Shown piece after piece: positions 1-10,544 of a stretch of DNA of 30,864 nucleotides. The DNA comes from Stephanodiscus triporus. Taxonomy: Eukaryota; Bacillariophyta; Thalassiosirophyceae; Thalassiosirales; Thalassiosiraceae. Position 1 is the first letter of the stretch; every line of letters starts with the position of its first letter. The position numbers and the translations under genes were made by a program. The notes under the pieces were generated by a model. The model saw only the letters and a list, made by a program, of their open reading frames with translations, had not been told where the DNA came from and did not search any database. The DNA lies in assembly GCA_036939755.1 (NCBI GenBank), contig JALLAZ010000036.1, forward strand, positions 1-30,864. The letters are read 5' to 3'.

Positions 1-1040
1 TGATGATAGGTCCATGTGTCTATCCATTGCATATGAAGGATGTCATCCACCTTGCACATAATTGACATTGATGTGGGATCCATCCGTTGAGTGGATCTAC
101 AGCCTCAACCATGAGATAAGGCTACAGTTTGGCCCAGCAGTTGTTACACAGAATTCCAGCTAACTTCCAAAAAGCTAGACCAGCAAGAGTTGAGGTAAAG
201 GAGTAATGATAGGTACGTGTGCCTATCTATTGCATATGAAGGATGTCATCACCTTGCACATGATTAACATTGATGTGGGATCCATGTTGAGTGAGTATAC
301 AGTCTCAACCATGGAACAGGCTACAGTGTGTGGCCCATCGTAGCAGTTACACAGAATTCCTGCTAACTTCCAAAAGCTAGGTCAGCAAGAACTATGGTAA
401 CAGTGGATATGATGGATTCACATCCCCATCCACAGCATGTGAAGGTTGTCATTCTCCTTGTATATGATATGAGTGGATGGAAACAATTCCATGTGGGTTT
501 GGAGCCTCAGCCAATGCACATGAGCTTCATTTGGCACCAAGCAGTGACCCAGGATTTCAGCTGACTTCCCAAATCCAGACCAACAAGTGTGGTTCTAATG
601 GCATGAGGATGGATCCATATCCCCATCCACTGCATATGAAGGTTGTCAATCACTTATTATATGTATGGAGTGGGCATGGACACAATTCCATGTGGGTTTG
701 GAGCCTCAACCAATACACATGGGCTTCATGTTGTGCCAGGCATTGACCCAGGATTTCAGCTGACATCCCTAATCTAGACCAACAAGTATGGTTGTAACGG
801 CAGGAGGATGGATCCATATCCCCATCCACAGCATATGAAGGTTGTCATCACTTATTATATGTATGGAGTGGATGTGTGAATTCCATTTGCCAAGCTAGAG
901 CAGTGGTAACAGAGTGATGATAGTTCCATATCCCCATCAATTGCATATGAAGGATGTCATTCACCTTTTATATGTTTGTAATTGATTTGGGTTCCATGTT
1001 GAGTTTTGAGTTGAGCCTTGCAGTTACACAGAAATTTAGC
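1..1040. repeat. degenerate ~200-bp tandem repeat array, six units
   Basis: A recurring anchor, GCATATGAAGGWTGTCAT with small variants, begins at 29, 232, 435, 632, 831 and 943. The spacings are 203, 203, 197, 199 and 112 bp. Units 1, 2 and 6 share one body type, with a TTACACAGAATTCC-like segment. Units 3, 4 and 5 share another, with CAATTCCATGTGGGTTTGGA and GGATTTCAGCTGAC segments. Unit 5 is shortened. The array runs off the left edge of the window. No gene is supported inside it: the longest open frame (477-746) merely spans one and a half units. Confidence 0.9.
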
Positions 1041-1888
1041 TAGTAATTCTCAAATATGTGACCACTATTTGGTTGACATTTTTGATCCGCCCATCATTAT
1101 TTTATAATCTTGTCATGTATTCAAAAGCTTTTTCAAAATCTCTTTTTTTTGGATGAGTATTTAGATTGACCACTGCTCCTCTTCCATTGCCCCTGTTTGA
1201 CCAGATTTGGGACGACAAATCCTTGGTCACGTTTAGCAGGCTATAAATCCACCCATTACTCAGTGAATATCCCACATCCACATCACATTTAAGGCCTTTC
1301 ACAACCGTCACATATAGTATGGATCCTTATTTTCTCAGTTAGCACAGCCAGTATCTAGCTAGAGTTTGGATGTCAAATGAAATTCTGGGTCAGACATAAT
1401 CCAATGTTACCTTGTGTGACTCCTGTTTTGGCAATGGCAGCCATGGGAGTGCAGCGGCCATCGCGATCAGTTGGTGGTAAATGGTGTGATGGGGAGGTGC
1501 AAGCATGTACAGTCTTCTAAAAAGGAGTAAACAGGCAAATAAGTCCAATCACAGCTTTTGAAAATGCAATGCCTGAGATATTGGATGGATAAAAGTGTTT
1601 GTTTTGGAAACTGTATCTAGTATGTAATTCATGTCCCCCCCCTCCTAATTTCTTACTACACTCAATATGGTTTGCTAGAGGAAAACTGTTCTGGAAATAT
1701 CTCAAGCAAGCATAGTTGACACAAGCACACTGAATGTTATCTGCCCGACCATGCATCGGAGAATATATTGCCTTAGTCAAGGACACACTTCATATGGTTG
1801 TTAAGTTAGCACGTGTTTTTTTAATTGATTTAATCTTCGAGTCTCTATGCAACTCGAGTTCCTGCTCTGGTTGTAGGAAAGGCATGTT
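1041..1888. other. gene-free intergenic stretch
   Basis: This AT-rich stretch lies between the tandem array and the 3' end of DXS. Short open frames occur on both strands, but none has a recognisable motif, splice structure or compositional bias. The DXS 3' UTR must lie in the right-hand part. I see nothing else here. Confidence 0.6.
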
Positions 1889-2455
1889 TTACTGCAATGT
1901 CTCCGTCTCCTCCAACACCGGCACTTCAATCTTCTTTGCCAACCGCAGCACAGTCCCCCTGATGTGATGCGAGTTCAGCCCGGCCATTTCATATTGTTCG
2001 TACTGAGTCGCGGCCTCAAAGTAAGTATCGGGCAATACCATCGGACGGAACTTCAGCCTCCCATCGTCGAGGGCTCCGTCCAAAGAAAGGAAGTGCAAGA
2101 CATGATTGCCGAATCCGCCAATGCTCCCCTCCTCAACAGTGATGAGTATTCCATTGTCCTTCACCAGTTCTCGAATCAGGTCGATGTCCAGCGGCTTCAT
2201 GAATCGAGCGTCGGCGACCGTTATGGCGAGGTCCGAGTTCATCTCCTCCGCCTCGTCGGCGGCGATGAGAGCCTCGGAGAGACGGGTGCCCAGCGATAGG
2301 ATGGCGACACGATCCTCTCTCTTCCGGCCACGGGATCCTGGGCCCAACCTGGAGTCCGAGCTCCCGTTGTCGGCGACCGTTCCCTCGCTGAGGGCGCGGA
2401 CTCCGCCCGGTTTGCGAATGATGCGGCCCTTGCCGATTTCGATCGAAGTGCCTTC

Positions 2456-2492
<37 letters not shown>

Positions 2493-4311
2493 GGAATTGA
2501 GAGGAAAATTCGGCGATTCTCAAAAGACAAACACGCGCGCAGGAATCAAGCGGGACAAAAATTCGAGTGCACTTTTTCTCACCCTTGGCGGGGATCTCGC
2601 CGTCCTCCAAGTCGTACCCGAAAAGATTCTGAAGCTTCTCCGCGCCGTACCCCACGCCGCGGGGATACCTCAACACGCTCGGCCCGTCGTCGAAGTCGGC
2701 GCACGTCGCGACCATGTTCCTAAGCTCGATCTCGTCGCTTGGGCTCATTATCGTTAGGTTCGGGATGCAACCCAGGTACGCGAGGTCGTAGCACCCGTGG
2801 TGCGTCGGTCCGTCGTTCCCGACCACGCCCGCCCTGTCGAGTATCATCCTAACCGGGAGGTTCTGTATCGCCACGTCGTGCACGACCTGGTCGTACCCGC
2901 GCTGCATGAACGTCGAGTATATGCAGCAGAACGGCTTGAGGCCCTCGCACGCCATCCCGGCAGCGAAGGTCACTGCGTGCTGCTCGGCGATGCCCACGTC
3001 GAACGTGCGCTTGGGGAAGCGCCTGCCGAAGATGTCCATGCCGGTGCCGCCGGGCATAGCCGCCGTGATGCCCACGACCGCGCGGTCCTCCGTGGCGGCG
3101 TCGATCAAGGCGTTCGCGAATATGGAAGTGAAGGAGGGAGCGGCCGCCTTGCCCTTGACCTGCACGCCGGTGGCGACGTCGAACTTGCCGACCCCGTGCA
3201 TCCGATCGGAGGCGGCCATGGCGGGGGGGTAGCCGTACCCCTTGGTCGTCTTGACGTGCAGGAGCACCGGCTTGTTCGAGTCGGAGTCGCGAAGCTTCTC
3301 GAGTATCGGCACCATGTTCTCGAGGTCGTGCCCGTCGATGGGACCGACGTAGAAGAACCCGAGCTCCTCGAAGATGGTCCCGCCGGTGACGAGGCCGCGC
3401 GCGTACTCGTCGATGCGCTTGTTCACGTCCTGCACGTTCTCGGGGAACAGCCTGTTCAGTCCCTTGGCGAAGTCCCGAAAGTCCTGGAACGGCTTCGATA
3501 CGAGGAGGTTGCTGGTGTAGGCGCTAAGCTGCGACGCCGGCCGTACCCCCCCGGCAGTCTGGGTGCCCGTCGGCAGGCTCACCTGACCGTTGTCGTTCAA
3601 CACCACTATCATACGGCTGCTGAGATATCCCGCGTTGTTCATGGCCTCGTACGCCATCCCCCCCGTGATCGCGCCGTCCCCGATCACCGCGATGCAGTTG
3701 TTCCTCCTCCTGTTCAGTATGGACTTGGCCACGCTCATGCCCTGGGCGGCGCTTATGCTCGTGGACGAGTGTCCGGCGCCGAAGGAGTCGTACTCGCTCT
3801 CCTTGCGCTTGCAGAAGCCGGACAATCCCCCGAGCTGACGCAGCGTGGGGAACCGCTCGCGTCTCCCGGTGAGCATCTTGTGGGGGTAGCACTGGTGAGC
3901 CACGTCCCACACGATGTCGTCCTCGGGCATGTCGAACACGTAGTGCAGCGCGACCGTGAGCTCCGTCACGCCGAGGGACGAGGAGAAGTGACCGCCGGTT
4001 CGCGACACCGACTCGATGACCTCCCACCGCAGCTCGTGCGCGAGCTGCTGCAGTTCGCGCATGTCGAGGCGCTTCATGTCGCGGGGGTATCGGACCGAGT
4101 CGAGTATGGGCTTCGACGACGGCCCGGAGTAGGGCGGTCCGGCGGGGACGACGCGGTTGACGGCTGCCTCGCGGAGGCGCGTCGAGGAGGCGGCGGCGGC
4201 GGCGCGCGGGGGGGTGCGGGACCTCCTCGACGACGCGAAGGCGTACGAGACGGACGCCGTCGACGCCGCCACCAGGGAGGCCACCGCGGACGATAGCGAA
4301 ATGAACTTCAT
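1889..4311 (-). CDS. DXS: 1-deoxy-D-xylulose-5-phosphate synthase, plastid-targeted
   Basis: This enzyme condenses pyruvate with glyceraldehyde-3-phosphate using thiamine diphosphate, the first step of the plastid MEP isoprenoid pathway. There are two exons, 4311-2583 and 2451-1889, with a 131-bp intron (GTGAGA...TTGAAG). The spliced product is 763 residues. The ThDP motif starts with GDGAITGG at about residue 211 and continues to the Asn of VLNDNG. The pyrimidine-domain catalytic Glu lies in FDVGIAEQHAV (about residue 435). The C-terminal transketolase domain is in exon 2 (from TSIEIGKGR; later IGGFGNHV). The N-terminus MKFISLSSAVASL...SYAFASSRRS reads as a signal peptide followed by a transit region with Phe at the junction, like diatom ASAF presequences. 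I chose ATG 4311 over an upstream in-frame Met at 4374 because only Gly and basic residues lie between them. The length is slightly above bacterial DXS (about 620 residues) because of the presequence. Exon 1 is very GC-rich. Confidence 0.95.
2457..2486. repeat. (AG)15 microsatellite inside the DXS intron
   Basis: Fifteen perfect AG units lie on the plus strand. Read on the DXS sense strand this is (CT)15, sitting immediately upstream of the acceptor TTGAAG, so it serves as the polypyrimidine tract of the intron. Confidence 0.95.
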
Positions 4312-5162
4312 TCCCCCCCCTCCTCCTCCTCCCTTCGACTTTTTTCGTTCGACTTTTGGTGTAAGCAAGCGCAAGTTTGGGGTGGGAGGTATCCCTCAGA
4401 AGCGGATGTCTACTTCGATCTCGCGGTTTGTGAGGACGCTCCCTTCAACTCCTTCCCGGGGCAATAAGTCTCTCCGGTGCCAAACCAAGAAGGGTGTTGC
4501 TGTGGCAGGACAATCCAAAATCTTTCGTGGTGGTGGAGGTGGGGACGGAAGGGAGCGAGGGGGGGGGTGCATGTGTTGTGGTGTTGAGGCGCAATGGTAT
4601 CTAGTATGGTAGGTACGATACGATGCCTGGTTTCCTCCCTGTGTAAAAAAAAGGAAAAAAAAAAAATGTGCGCACTTCACATGCGATGACATCATCGGAA
4701 AGGGGGGGAGCGGCGATTTCTTGTCGGGGCCCGCGGATCTCGAGTTGAACTCCGATCTATCTCATCATCCGTCCGCCGGAGGATTTTTGCCGGGAGATGG
4801 GACGACGACGACGCGACATACACGTGGAGCTTTCTTTCCCTCCCCCAATTTGAGGGACAACAACGAGTCTCCTTTTTTTGTTTGATTTGGGGCGGGAGGA
4901 GGAGAAGCCGAGTATCGTACGATAGGGGCAAACGGATATAATAATATGTGTCGACCGCCACAGTCGTCGGAACATTGCCATCTCTTGGGCACACCCGATG
5001 TCCAAGATGCGATGGCAGTAGCGGCAGACTGCGACTGCCACAACGATTCGTCGATATCGCGCCGGTGGTGGCAATCGCTTTTCGGTCATAATAAACGGAA
5101 CGAGGTGGACGAAGACGACGACGACGACGACGAAGACGACGACAACGGCGACGACGACCGTC
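4312..5162. other. divergent intergenic region, DXS and SLC35F-like relic
   Basis: This head-to-head spacer presumably carries the DXS promoter and 5' UTR. It holds G- and A-homopolymer runs (about 4559-4567 and 4646-4666), a GTATGGTA element at 4604-4611 (see findings) and a (GAC)n-rich tract at its right end. The long hydrophobic open frame on the minus strand here is the antisense of the GAC repeat, not a gene. No coding sequence is supported. Confidence 0.5.
5107..5159. repeat. imperfect (GAC)n tract
   Basis: Imperfect GAC/GAA/GGC trinucleotide units lie just upstream of the first recognisable segment of the SLC35F-like relic. If translated in the relic's direction they would give an Asp-rich stretch. 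Confidence 0.85.
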
Positions 5163-6565
5163 ATGCACATTCGAGAATGGGGCGCACCCGGTCACCGCCG
5201 ACGCGATGAGAGCAAACGGCGGTGGTCGGCCATACTCGCCGGACAATCCATCGCATTTTTCGCGCTCTCGTGCGTGAACGCCCGCGTCGTCCTCCCTCGC
5301 GAACGACATTTTCGCGTGGCGAATGCCGACGCTACAGCCGGGATTGGTGTACCTCCTCCTATCCTTCCGTCTTCTGGCGGTACCTCTTTCTTAGGAAGAA
5401 GGGGAGGATAAGGAAATCGACGCAAATCGCGGCGGCGGCGGCGGCGATTTGCGTTTTGCCGACGCGACGACGACAATTTCAGCAGACGACGGACGATGAT
5501 GCGCAAGGATTGCCCTTTTCCATTTCGGAGGATTCGAACGACGGCAACGCCTTCGTCGATCTACATTGCGGGTTCGACAACGGGGCAACCGCGGCCGAAT
5601 GCGACTGCTACGACGCCGCACGAATTATCCCCTCGCGGACTTGACCCCGCGCGTGCGCCGTGGCGCACCTACGCCCTCCTCTCCGTGCTCGACGTCGAGG
5701 CCAATTACCTCGCCACGCTTGTCGTTCCGGCACACCGCGCTGTCGTCGTCCATGCTCCTCACGTCAGCTCTCGGCGTTGTCCACGGCGGCTCTGCGTCCG
5801 CTGATACTGCCGCGCCGCGGCGGGATCGGGAGCGGAATCGGCGGGAGGGGGATGCTGGGCGTGGCGCTTTGCCCGGTCGGCGGATGCTCGTGGCTGCGAC
5901 GCGAATTCGGCCACGCGGGCGAACGCGAATTCCGCCACGCGGGCGACGACGACGAATACGACTACGACTACGGTGACGACGACGACCACGACCACGACGA
6001 CGACGACGTGGATGATACGGTCCGAACCACGGCGTATGGCGATCTCCTCGCGCTGGTGGCCGCGTGCATCTACGGCCTGAACGACGTCCTAGCCGAGTAC
6101 TTCCTAAAGGCCGGCGATGACGGGGCGGAATACGTCGGCATGCTCGGCCTTTTCGGCGCCGTGTTCAGCTTTTGCGTACAGGCGCCCTTGCTGGGAGAGT
6201 GGGATCGAGCGCGGATGTTGCTCGGATGGGATGCACGACGTCACCGGTACCGTTGCCGATCATTTTTCTTACTCGACAACCATGGGGGCGATTACTCTGT
6301 TGTTGCTTTGCTTCGTTATCATGCTGTTTTATTTCTAACCTCGGCAATGGCGTACCTGTCGCTCTATGATTCGACGAGCCTCAATCTTTCCCTGCAAACC
6401 GGTCCTCTTTGGGCAGTTGTTTTGACCATGATACAAAAGTCGTTGACAGAGGAGGGAAATAATGGTGGTTGGGTGGGACTCCCGCCTGCGATATTTTTCA
6501 CATCATTGACATTGATCGTGGTGGGAATGTTCATGTACGAGAGCAATTCTGGAAACGAGAGAGGC
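5163..6565 (+). pseudogene. SLC35F-family (DUF914-type) transporter, frame-broken
   Basis: Segments typical of SLC35F1/F2-like multipass transporters occur in the right order but in shifting frames (frame = position mod 3). They are: RRWSAILAGQSIAFF (frame 0, about 5217); PTLQPGLVYLLLSFRLLAV (frame 1, about 5326, ending in TAG at 5392); WRTYALLSVLDVEANYLATL (frame 0, about 5658-5720); FRHTALSSSMLLTS (frame 1, to about 5766); LSALSTAALRPLILP, then GDLLALVAACIYGLNDVLAE (frame 2); TMGAITLLLLCFVIMLFYF (frame 0, about 6280-6336, then TAA); and LTSAMAYLSLYDSTSLNLSL to VVGMFMYE (frame 2, about 6335-6540). No splice-sized gaps separate most of the switches. I therefore read it as a decayed gene, or one with several assembly indels. 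SLC35F proteins belong to the drug/metabolite transporter superfamily. The substrate cannot be read from sequence. An Asp/Tyr/His-rich insertion lies near 5944-6010. Confidence 0.75.
5944..6011. repeat. GAC-rich low-complexity tract
   Basis: Imperfect GAC/TAC/CAC units encode an Asp-Tyr-His-rich stretch in the SLC35F-like relic, between the central hydrophobic segment and GDLLALVAACIYG. It is probably an expanded loop. Confidence 0.8.
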
Positions 6566-6619
6566 CGTTTGCATCGTGGTGTAGCAGTAGCTGCAGTCTT
6601 GCAAAAAATGCAAGGCTGA

Positions 6620-7601
6620 ATATAGTTATGGCAGCACTGAAGAAGAAATTCCTAAGATCAAAGGCTGTAGTAGCAGAGCACGCCACAACAACCTGGGAAG
6701 TAGCTCATGTAGAACAAAACAGATGGCGAGCCCATCATTCGGCTTTCTTCCTCTCTCGCTCATCCCCTCGCTTGACCCTCCTCATCTCTCTATCTCGGCC
6801 TTTTGCTCAATCTTCTTCATCTCCCGTTAGGCCTCTCACATGGTATAATTAGCTGCATTCTTCCCTCCCTTCCATTTCATTACCTCTCACTCCTTTGCTA
6901 TGTATTCATCTTACCCATTTTTCTCCTTGGAGAAAAAGAGTAACGCTCACTAGTCTAACTTGGAAAATTTGTTTGTGTTAGCAGCCTTAATGTCATCATT
7001 CCCACCCTCAAAGGATCGTAGTATCCTTTAGAAGCATTGCTGTCCTCGAATTACAGTCCTGTATTTTGACCCTTCAAAAGCCAGTCTTGAGGTGATAATA
7101 CGTTTCCAAAACAGTTGATGGTGGATTTTTCCTGTCGCCGTGCCTGTGTAGAAACCGCATTTACACAATAGTGATCCTGTTTTTCCATGCAGAGATTATT
7201 CACATATTTATCCTATTTCTGCATATGGCATTGTACATCAATTTGACCAAAAGGCCTACGGTCTAAATAAATAGCACACTGCTGAAATGGTCTATGTATT
7301 CGATTGATATGTTAACTCTATTATTGCTGATGGTCTGTTTCCCAGTTTTGGGCGTCAGTCAAGGGGCTGCATCACAAACAGATCCCATCATTCGACCTTT
7401 GGACTTCAAACTTTCTCCTGAATATTTCATGCTCCTAACTTGCAGGAGAGCGCAACGGCAATGTCTTGTCACTTGTCATGTGCTGAGAAATAGGTGTCCG
7501 CGACAGCTATGAGTTGTGATGGAGGAGAGTGAGGCAAGTGCCTTGATGAGTAAAGCCATTGATTTGCAATTCACTTACTAACGGTTAGATGTTTCGTTAA
7601 C
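6620..7601. other. gene-free intergenic stretch between convergent genes
   Basis: This AT-richer region lies between the SLC35F-like relic and the EMC3 stop codon. Open frames of 60-130 codons occur, but none shows a domain, splice pattern or low-complexity signature that would support a gene. It should contain the EMC3 3' UTR. Confidence 0.5.
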
Positions 7602-8729
7602 TTAGTCTCTCTTTTTATGCTTTGATGAGGCTGATGTCTTATTCTTTCCAGACGTGAGTCCGAATAACACATCTTCTCCGCTGCCCTTCACCTTCTTCTT
7701 CTTCGGATACCTTTTCCCAAGCAAATTCTTCTCGGCCTCGTCGACTTTAAATTTGCGCGATCTCACGTTGATCAATTCTAAATTGTCTGCCTCCGCCCTC
7801 AACACCTTGGCCGCGTCGAACTGCGCCCCTGGCGGGCTGCCGTAGTCCCTCCCCAATTCCCGTTGCATTTCGTTCCCCTCCGCCTCCTCTTGCAACGGAT
7901 CTCCCATGGCCAGGCGAAAGAAGGCGCGCAGTCCGAACATGACCAGGAAGTACCAACTGACGCTGCTCACATAGCTGGTGTCCAACGTCGTCAGATCGTA
8001 CAACCCCCTTTGGAACATTTGTTTGAAACCCCTCGTTAGCGGGAAGGGCACCTTGACGAGCACGAAACCTCTGAAGAAGTGGGATATCCCCTGCATCATG
8101 ACCATGTTCTGCACCATCGCCGCCATGTTACCCTTCATGCCATCCTATTGCACGAAAAATACCAGGGAGAAACGCGTCGGTGCTTATCAATAATATCAAA
8201 TCAGATTACGTCAAAAAAACATTCAGCGTCGTCGTCGTTCACCTACCATCATGGTACTCGGGTCCATGCCCGGAAGGAGTGGGTTAGTCATCGGGTCGAT
8301 GGAATCGCCTCCGCCGTTATTCTCCTTAAGCATGGCGTCCTGAAGCTTCTTCTCCGCCTCGGCGCGATTGGCCTCCAGGCGGAGCCATCCGGCGTTGTTG
8401 TTTACGCTCGACGATCCCGACCCCCCCCCCTCCCTCGCGCTCCACGCCAGCCTCCTCGCCTCCCACCGTCCGGATGACAGATATCCCCCCGCACCGCTCC
8501 TAAGTCGCGAGACCCTCACGAGCGCGCTCTTCGCGCGCGCATCGACGTTCGGTATCGGTTTGGGGGACGGTCGCAGGAGACGCCCGACGGCCGATCGGAG
8601 CAGGCCAGCGCAGATCATTATGACGAGTAGGGGCAGCACGACCCAATCCCGGATCTGGGAGTCGAGGAGTAGGGTCTGCGAAGTTCGGACCAGGGGATCA
8701 TGATGATGGGGAACGCGCGGGGAGGGCAT
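7602..8729 (-). CDS. EMC3: ER membrane protein complex subunit 3
   Basis: EMC3 is a core subunit of the EMC, which inserts tail-anchored and multipass proteins into the ER membrane and is related to the Oxa1/YidC insertases. There are two exons, 8729-8247 and 8144-7602. The 102-bp intron is GTAGGT...CAATAG, phase 0, and the spliced product is 341 residues. Visible family features are the N-terminal LLLDSQIRDWVVLPLLVIM membrane segment, the loop ending DPMTNPLLPG, and the DGMKGNMAAMVQNMVMMQGI core rejoined across the intron. These are followed by VKVPFPLTRGFKQM and the SSVSWYFLVMFGLR membrane segment. The basic KKKK and KHKKRD tail is longer than in animals. The loop after the first membrane segment carries a Ser/Gly-rich expansion. 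ATG 8729 is the Met nearest the conserved start. A likely 5'-UTR intron (8751-8816, donor GTAAGT) lies upstream. The gene is head-to-head with the flavoprotein at 8985. Confidence 0.93.
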
Positions 8730-8803
8730 TGCTTTTGGGGGGCGATGTCCTTGTGCCGTTTGAAGAAGAGAGAGATGAAAAACTAAAATTAATGGGAGTG
8801 GAT

Positions 8804-8812
8804 GTATGGTAC
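8804..8812. promoter_or_regulatory. GTATGGTAC (inverted GTACCATAC) upstream of EMC3
   Basis: The reverse complement of the shared 9-mer, about 75 bp upstream of the EMC3 start, in the divergent spacer with the flavoprotein gene. It overlaps a good splice donor (GTAAGT on the minus strand, 8816-8811) of a possible 5'-UTR intron, which is an alternative reason for its presence. Confidence 0.3.
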
Positions 8813-8984
8813 TTACCAAGAAACTGAGCGAAAAGGTAGAATTCCATAGAACAAGAGAGAGGTTAGTGGCCATTCCAATCATTCCAATCCACGCCACCAA
8901 CGGTCCGTCCCCTCTCATGGATAACTGGAACATTTGATCTTGTAGCATCCTTATTTTTTTTATCCAAACACATCCCTCAGTAGC

Positions 8985-10291
8985 ATGACGAAGTACATAG
9001 TGATTGGTGCAGGCTGGTATGGGATCTGTGCTGTTCAGGCGATCGAGTCTATATCGAAAGACTCAGTTGTCACCGTGCTGCAAGTCGGATCAAAGTAGGT
9101 TATCATTGGCCCTCTTGGCTTGTCGGTCAAGTTCGTTTCCACTGAACTTCCCACGATGCCTCATCCACTCTTTTTTGCCCAAATCAGGGATTACATTGAC
9201 ATAAATATCGCCAACCCTCGTCTGGCGGTGGAGCCCGACATGGTTGACTTGGTCTACCAGCCGCTAACCAAGGCATGGGTTCGGGCAAAGCTGATCAATA
9301 TCAAGAAAATTGAGCTTGTAGCTTCTGGTCAAGTTGTCTTCATCGACTCCGAGGAAAAAAAACAAGTCCTTGAAGCCGATGGTATCATTGTTGCAACGGG
9401 AGCAGTGAATTCGTCGCCATTGATGAAGGACATCCAGGGGAAGAGCAAAGACGAGCGCAAGGCGGAGTTCACAGCCTTTCGTGACGCCATTACGAATTCC
9501 AAGGCAGGTGTGCTTGTCATAGGAGGAGGTGCCACTGGAGTCGAGCTGGTCGCCGAAGTAGCGACAGATTTTAACAATGTAAAGTGCACACTTGTGAACA
9601 AGCCGCAGCTACTGCTGAGTGAGTCCTTTATGAAGCATGATAATGTATTCAGTTTACTCTACTGGCTTTACACTGCCCTTCCTTCCTTTCTTCTAAAGAT
9701 GGATCGTCCAAGAGATCTGCCATGCACAATGTTGTGATGAAGCAGCTGAATACCTTGGGAGTGAAGGTTATCACGGATGATTACATAGAAGACGTCAAAG
9801 AGGACTACATGGGAGAGCCCAAAAAGTTCACAACAAAGAAAGGAGTGGAAATCGATGCAGATATTGTCGTTGTCTGTGCAGGAGGCCACCCCAATGTACC
9901 CTTTCCAGCTGGCGATGCTCTCGATGAGAAGACTAAGGGTCTCTCTGTCAATGAAGCCATGCTCTGTGAAAAGCTTGGAACGGACCCAACCAAGCCCGTA
10001 TGGGCAGTTGGCGATTGCTCCATGTTTGGGGGTCGTGGAGTTTTTGCCGATTCTCAGATCAAGGCATTGTCTGCGTCCATCACTCATTTTGAAAAGATGG
10101 GTACAGTCGTGGCCGGCCCAATGAAGTACAAACACAAGCCATCCGACTCCCAGGCAAGTCTTGTTTCTGTTGGAAGGCAAGGTGGTGCGATTACTATCCC
10201 TTTTCCAAATAAAATGCTAGGGAAGGCACTTAAAAGCAAAGACATGGGAGTCAGCTATATCTACCAAAAGTACTTTAAGGTCAAAGTCTAA
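8985..10291 (+). CDS. FSP1/AIFM2-like NAD(P)H-quinone oxidoreductase (FAD flavoprotein)
   Basis: This is a pyridine-nucleotide-disulphide-type flavoprotein, closest in size and layout to ferroptosis suppressor protein 1 (AIFM2) and type II NADH dehydrogenases, which reduce quinones. There are three exons: 8985-9094, 9188-9618 and 9699-10291. The introns are 93 and 80 bp (GTAGGT...ATCAG and GTGAGT...TAAAG), and the product is 377 residues, near the 373 of human FSP1. The FAD dinucleotide fold starts KYIVIGAGWYGICAVQA (residues 3-19). The second, NAD(P)H-binding fold is VLVIGGGATGVELVAEV (about residue 146). The FAD-contacting C-terminal motif is VWAVGDCSMFGG (about residue 281). There is no clear targeting peptide and no N-terminal MG myristoylation site as in mammalian FSP1. 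The first Gly motif carries Trp-Tyr where Phe-Gly or Tyr-Gly is usual. AIF-like and NDH-2 members cannot be separated further by eye. Confidence 0.85.
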
Positions 10292-10544
10292 TTTGACGTG
10301 CTTGGGTTGCTCAAGAATGTTTGTTTTCATGGATCGAGGACTTTCGAATAATCGTGTTGCGAATCCTATGTAACCATAACCCTATTTTAACTTATTCTTT
10401 TCTCTCTAAGCGATAAGTAATGCCTTGCTCCGCTCTCCGGAGTCAGATGCGCAGGATACTGATAGGAGTCCAATGATAACATCAACTTGGAGTAGCTGTT
10501 AAAGACTCCATCCCTATCCTGGGGCGCACACATCATATGTCATT

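Noticed and set aside
477..746. 89-codon open frame in the tandem array
   Set aside because: It crosses repeat units, is not maintained from unit to unit, and has no recognisable product.
2797..4296. 499-codon plus-strand open frame opposite DXS
   Set aside because: It is a shadow frame caused by the GC-rich codon use of DXS. It is His/Arg/Val-rich with no domain.
4757..5170. Valine-rich hydrophobic open frame on the minus strand
   Set aside because: It is the antisense reading of the GAC repeat: GTC repeats give poly-Val. There is no family match and no splice context.
5759..5995. Minus-strand hydrophobic open frame starting with a run of Val
   Set aside because: It is the antisense of the Asp-rich tract in the SLC35F-like relic.
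8817..8948. Possible coding extension of EMC3 upstream (MLQDQMFQLSMRGDG...)
   Set aside because: It ends at a good donor, but splicing to the only nearby acceptor does not keep the EMC3 frame. It is more likely 5' UTR.
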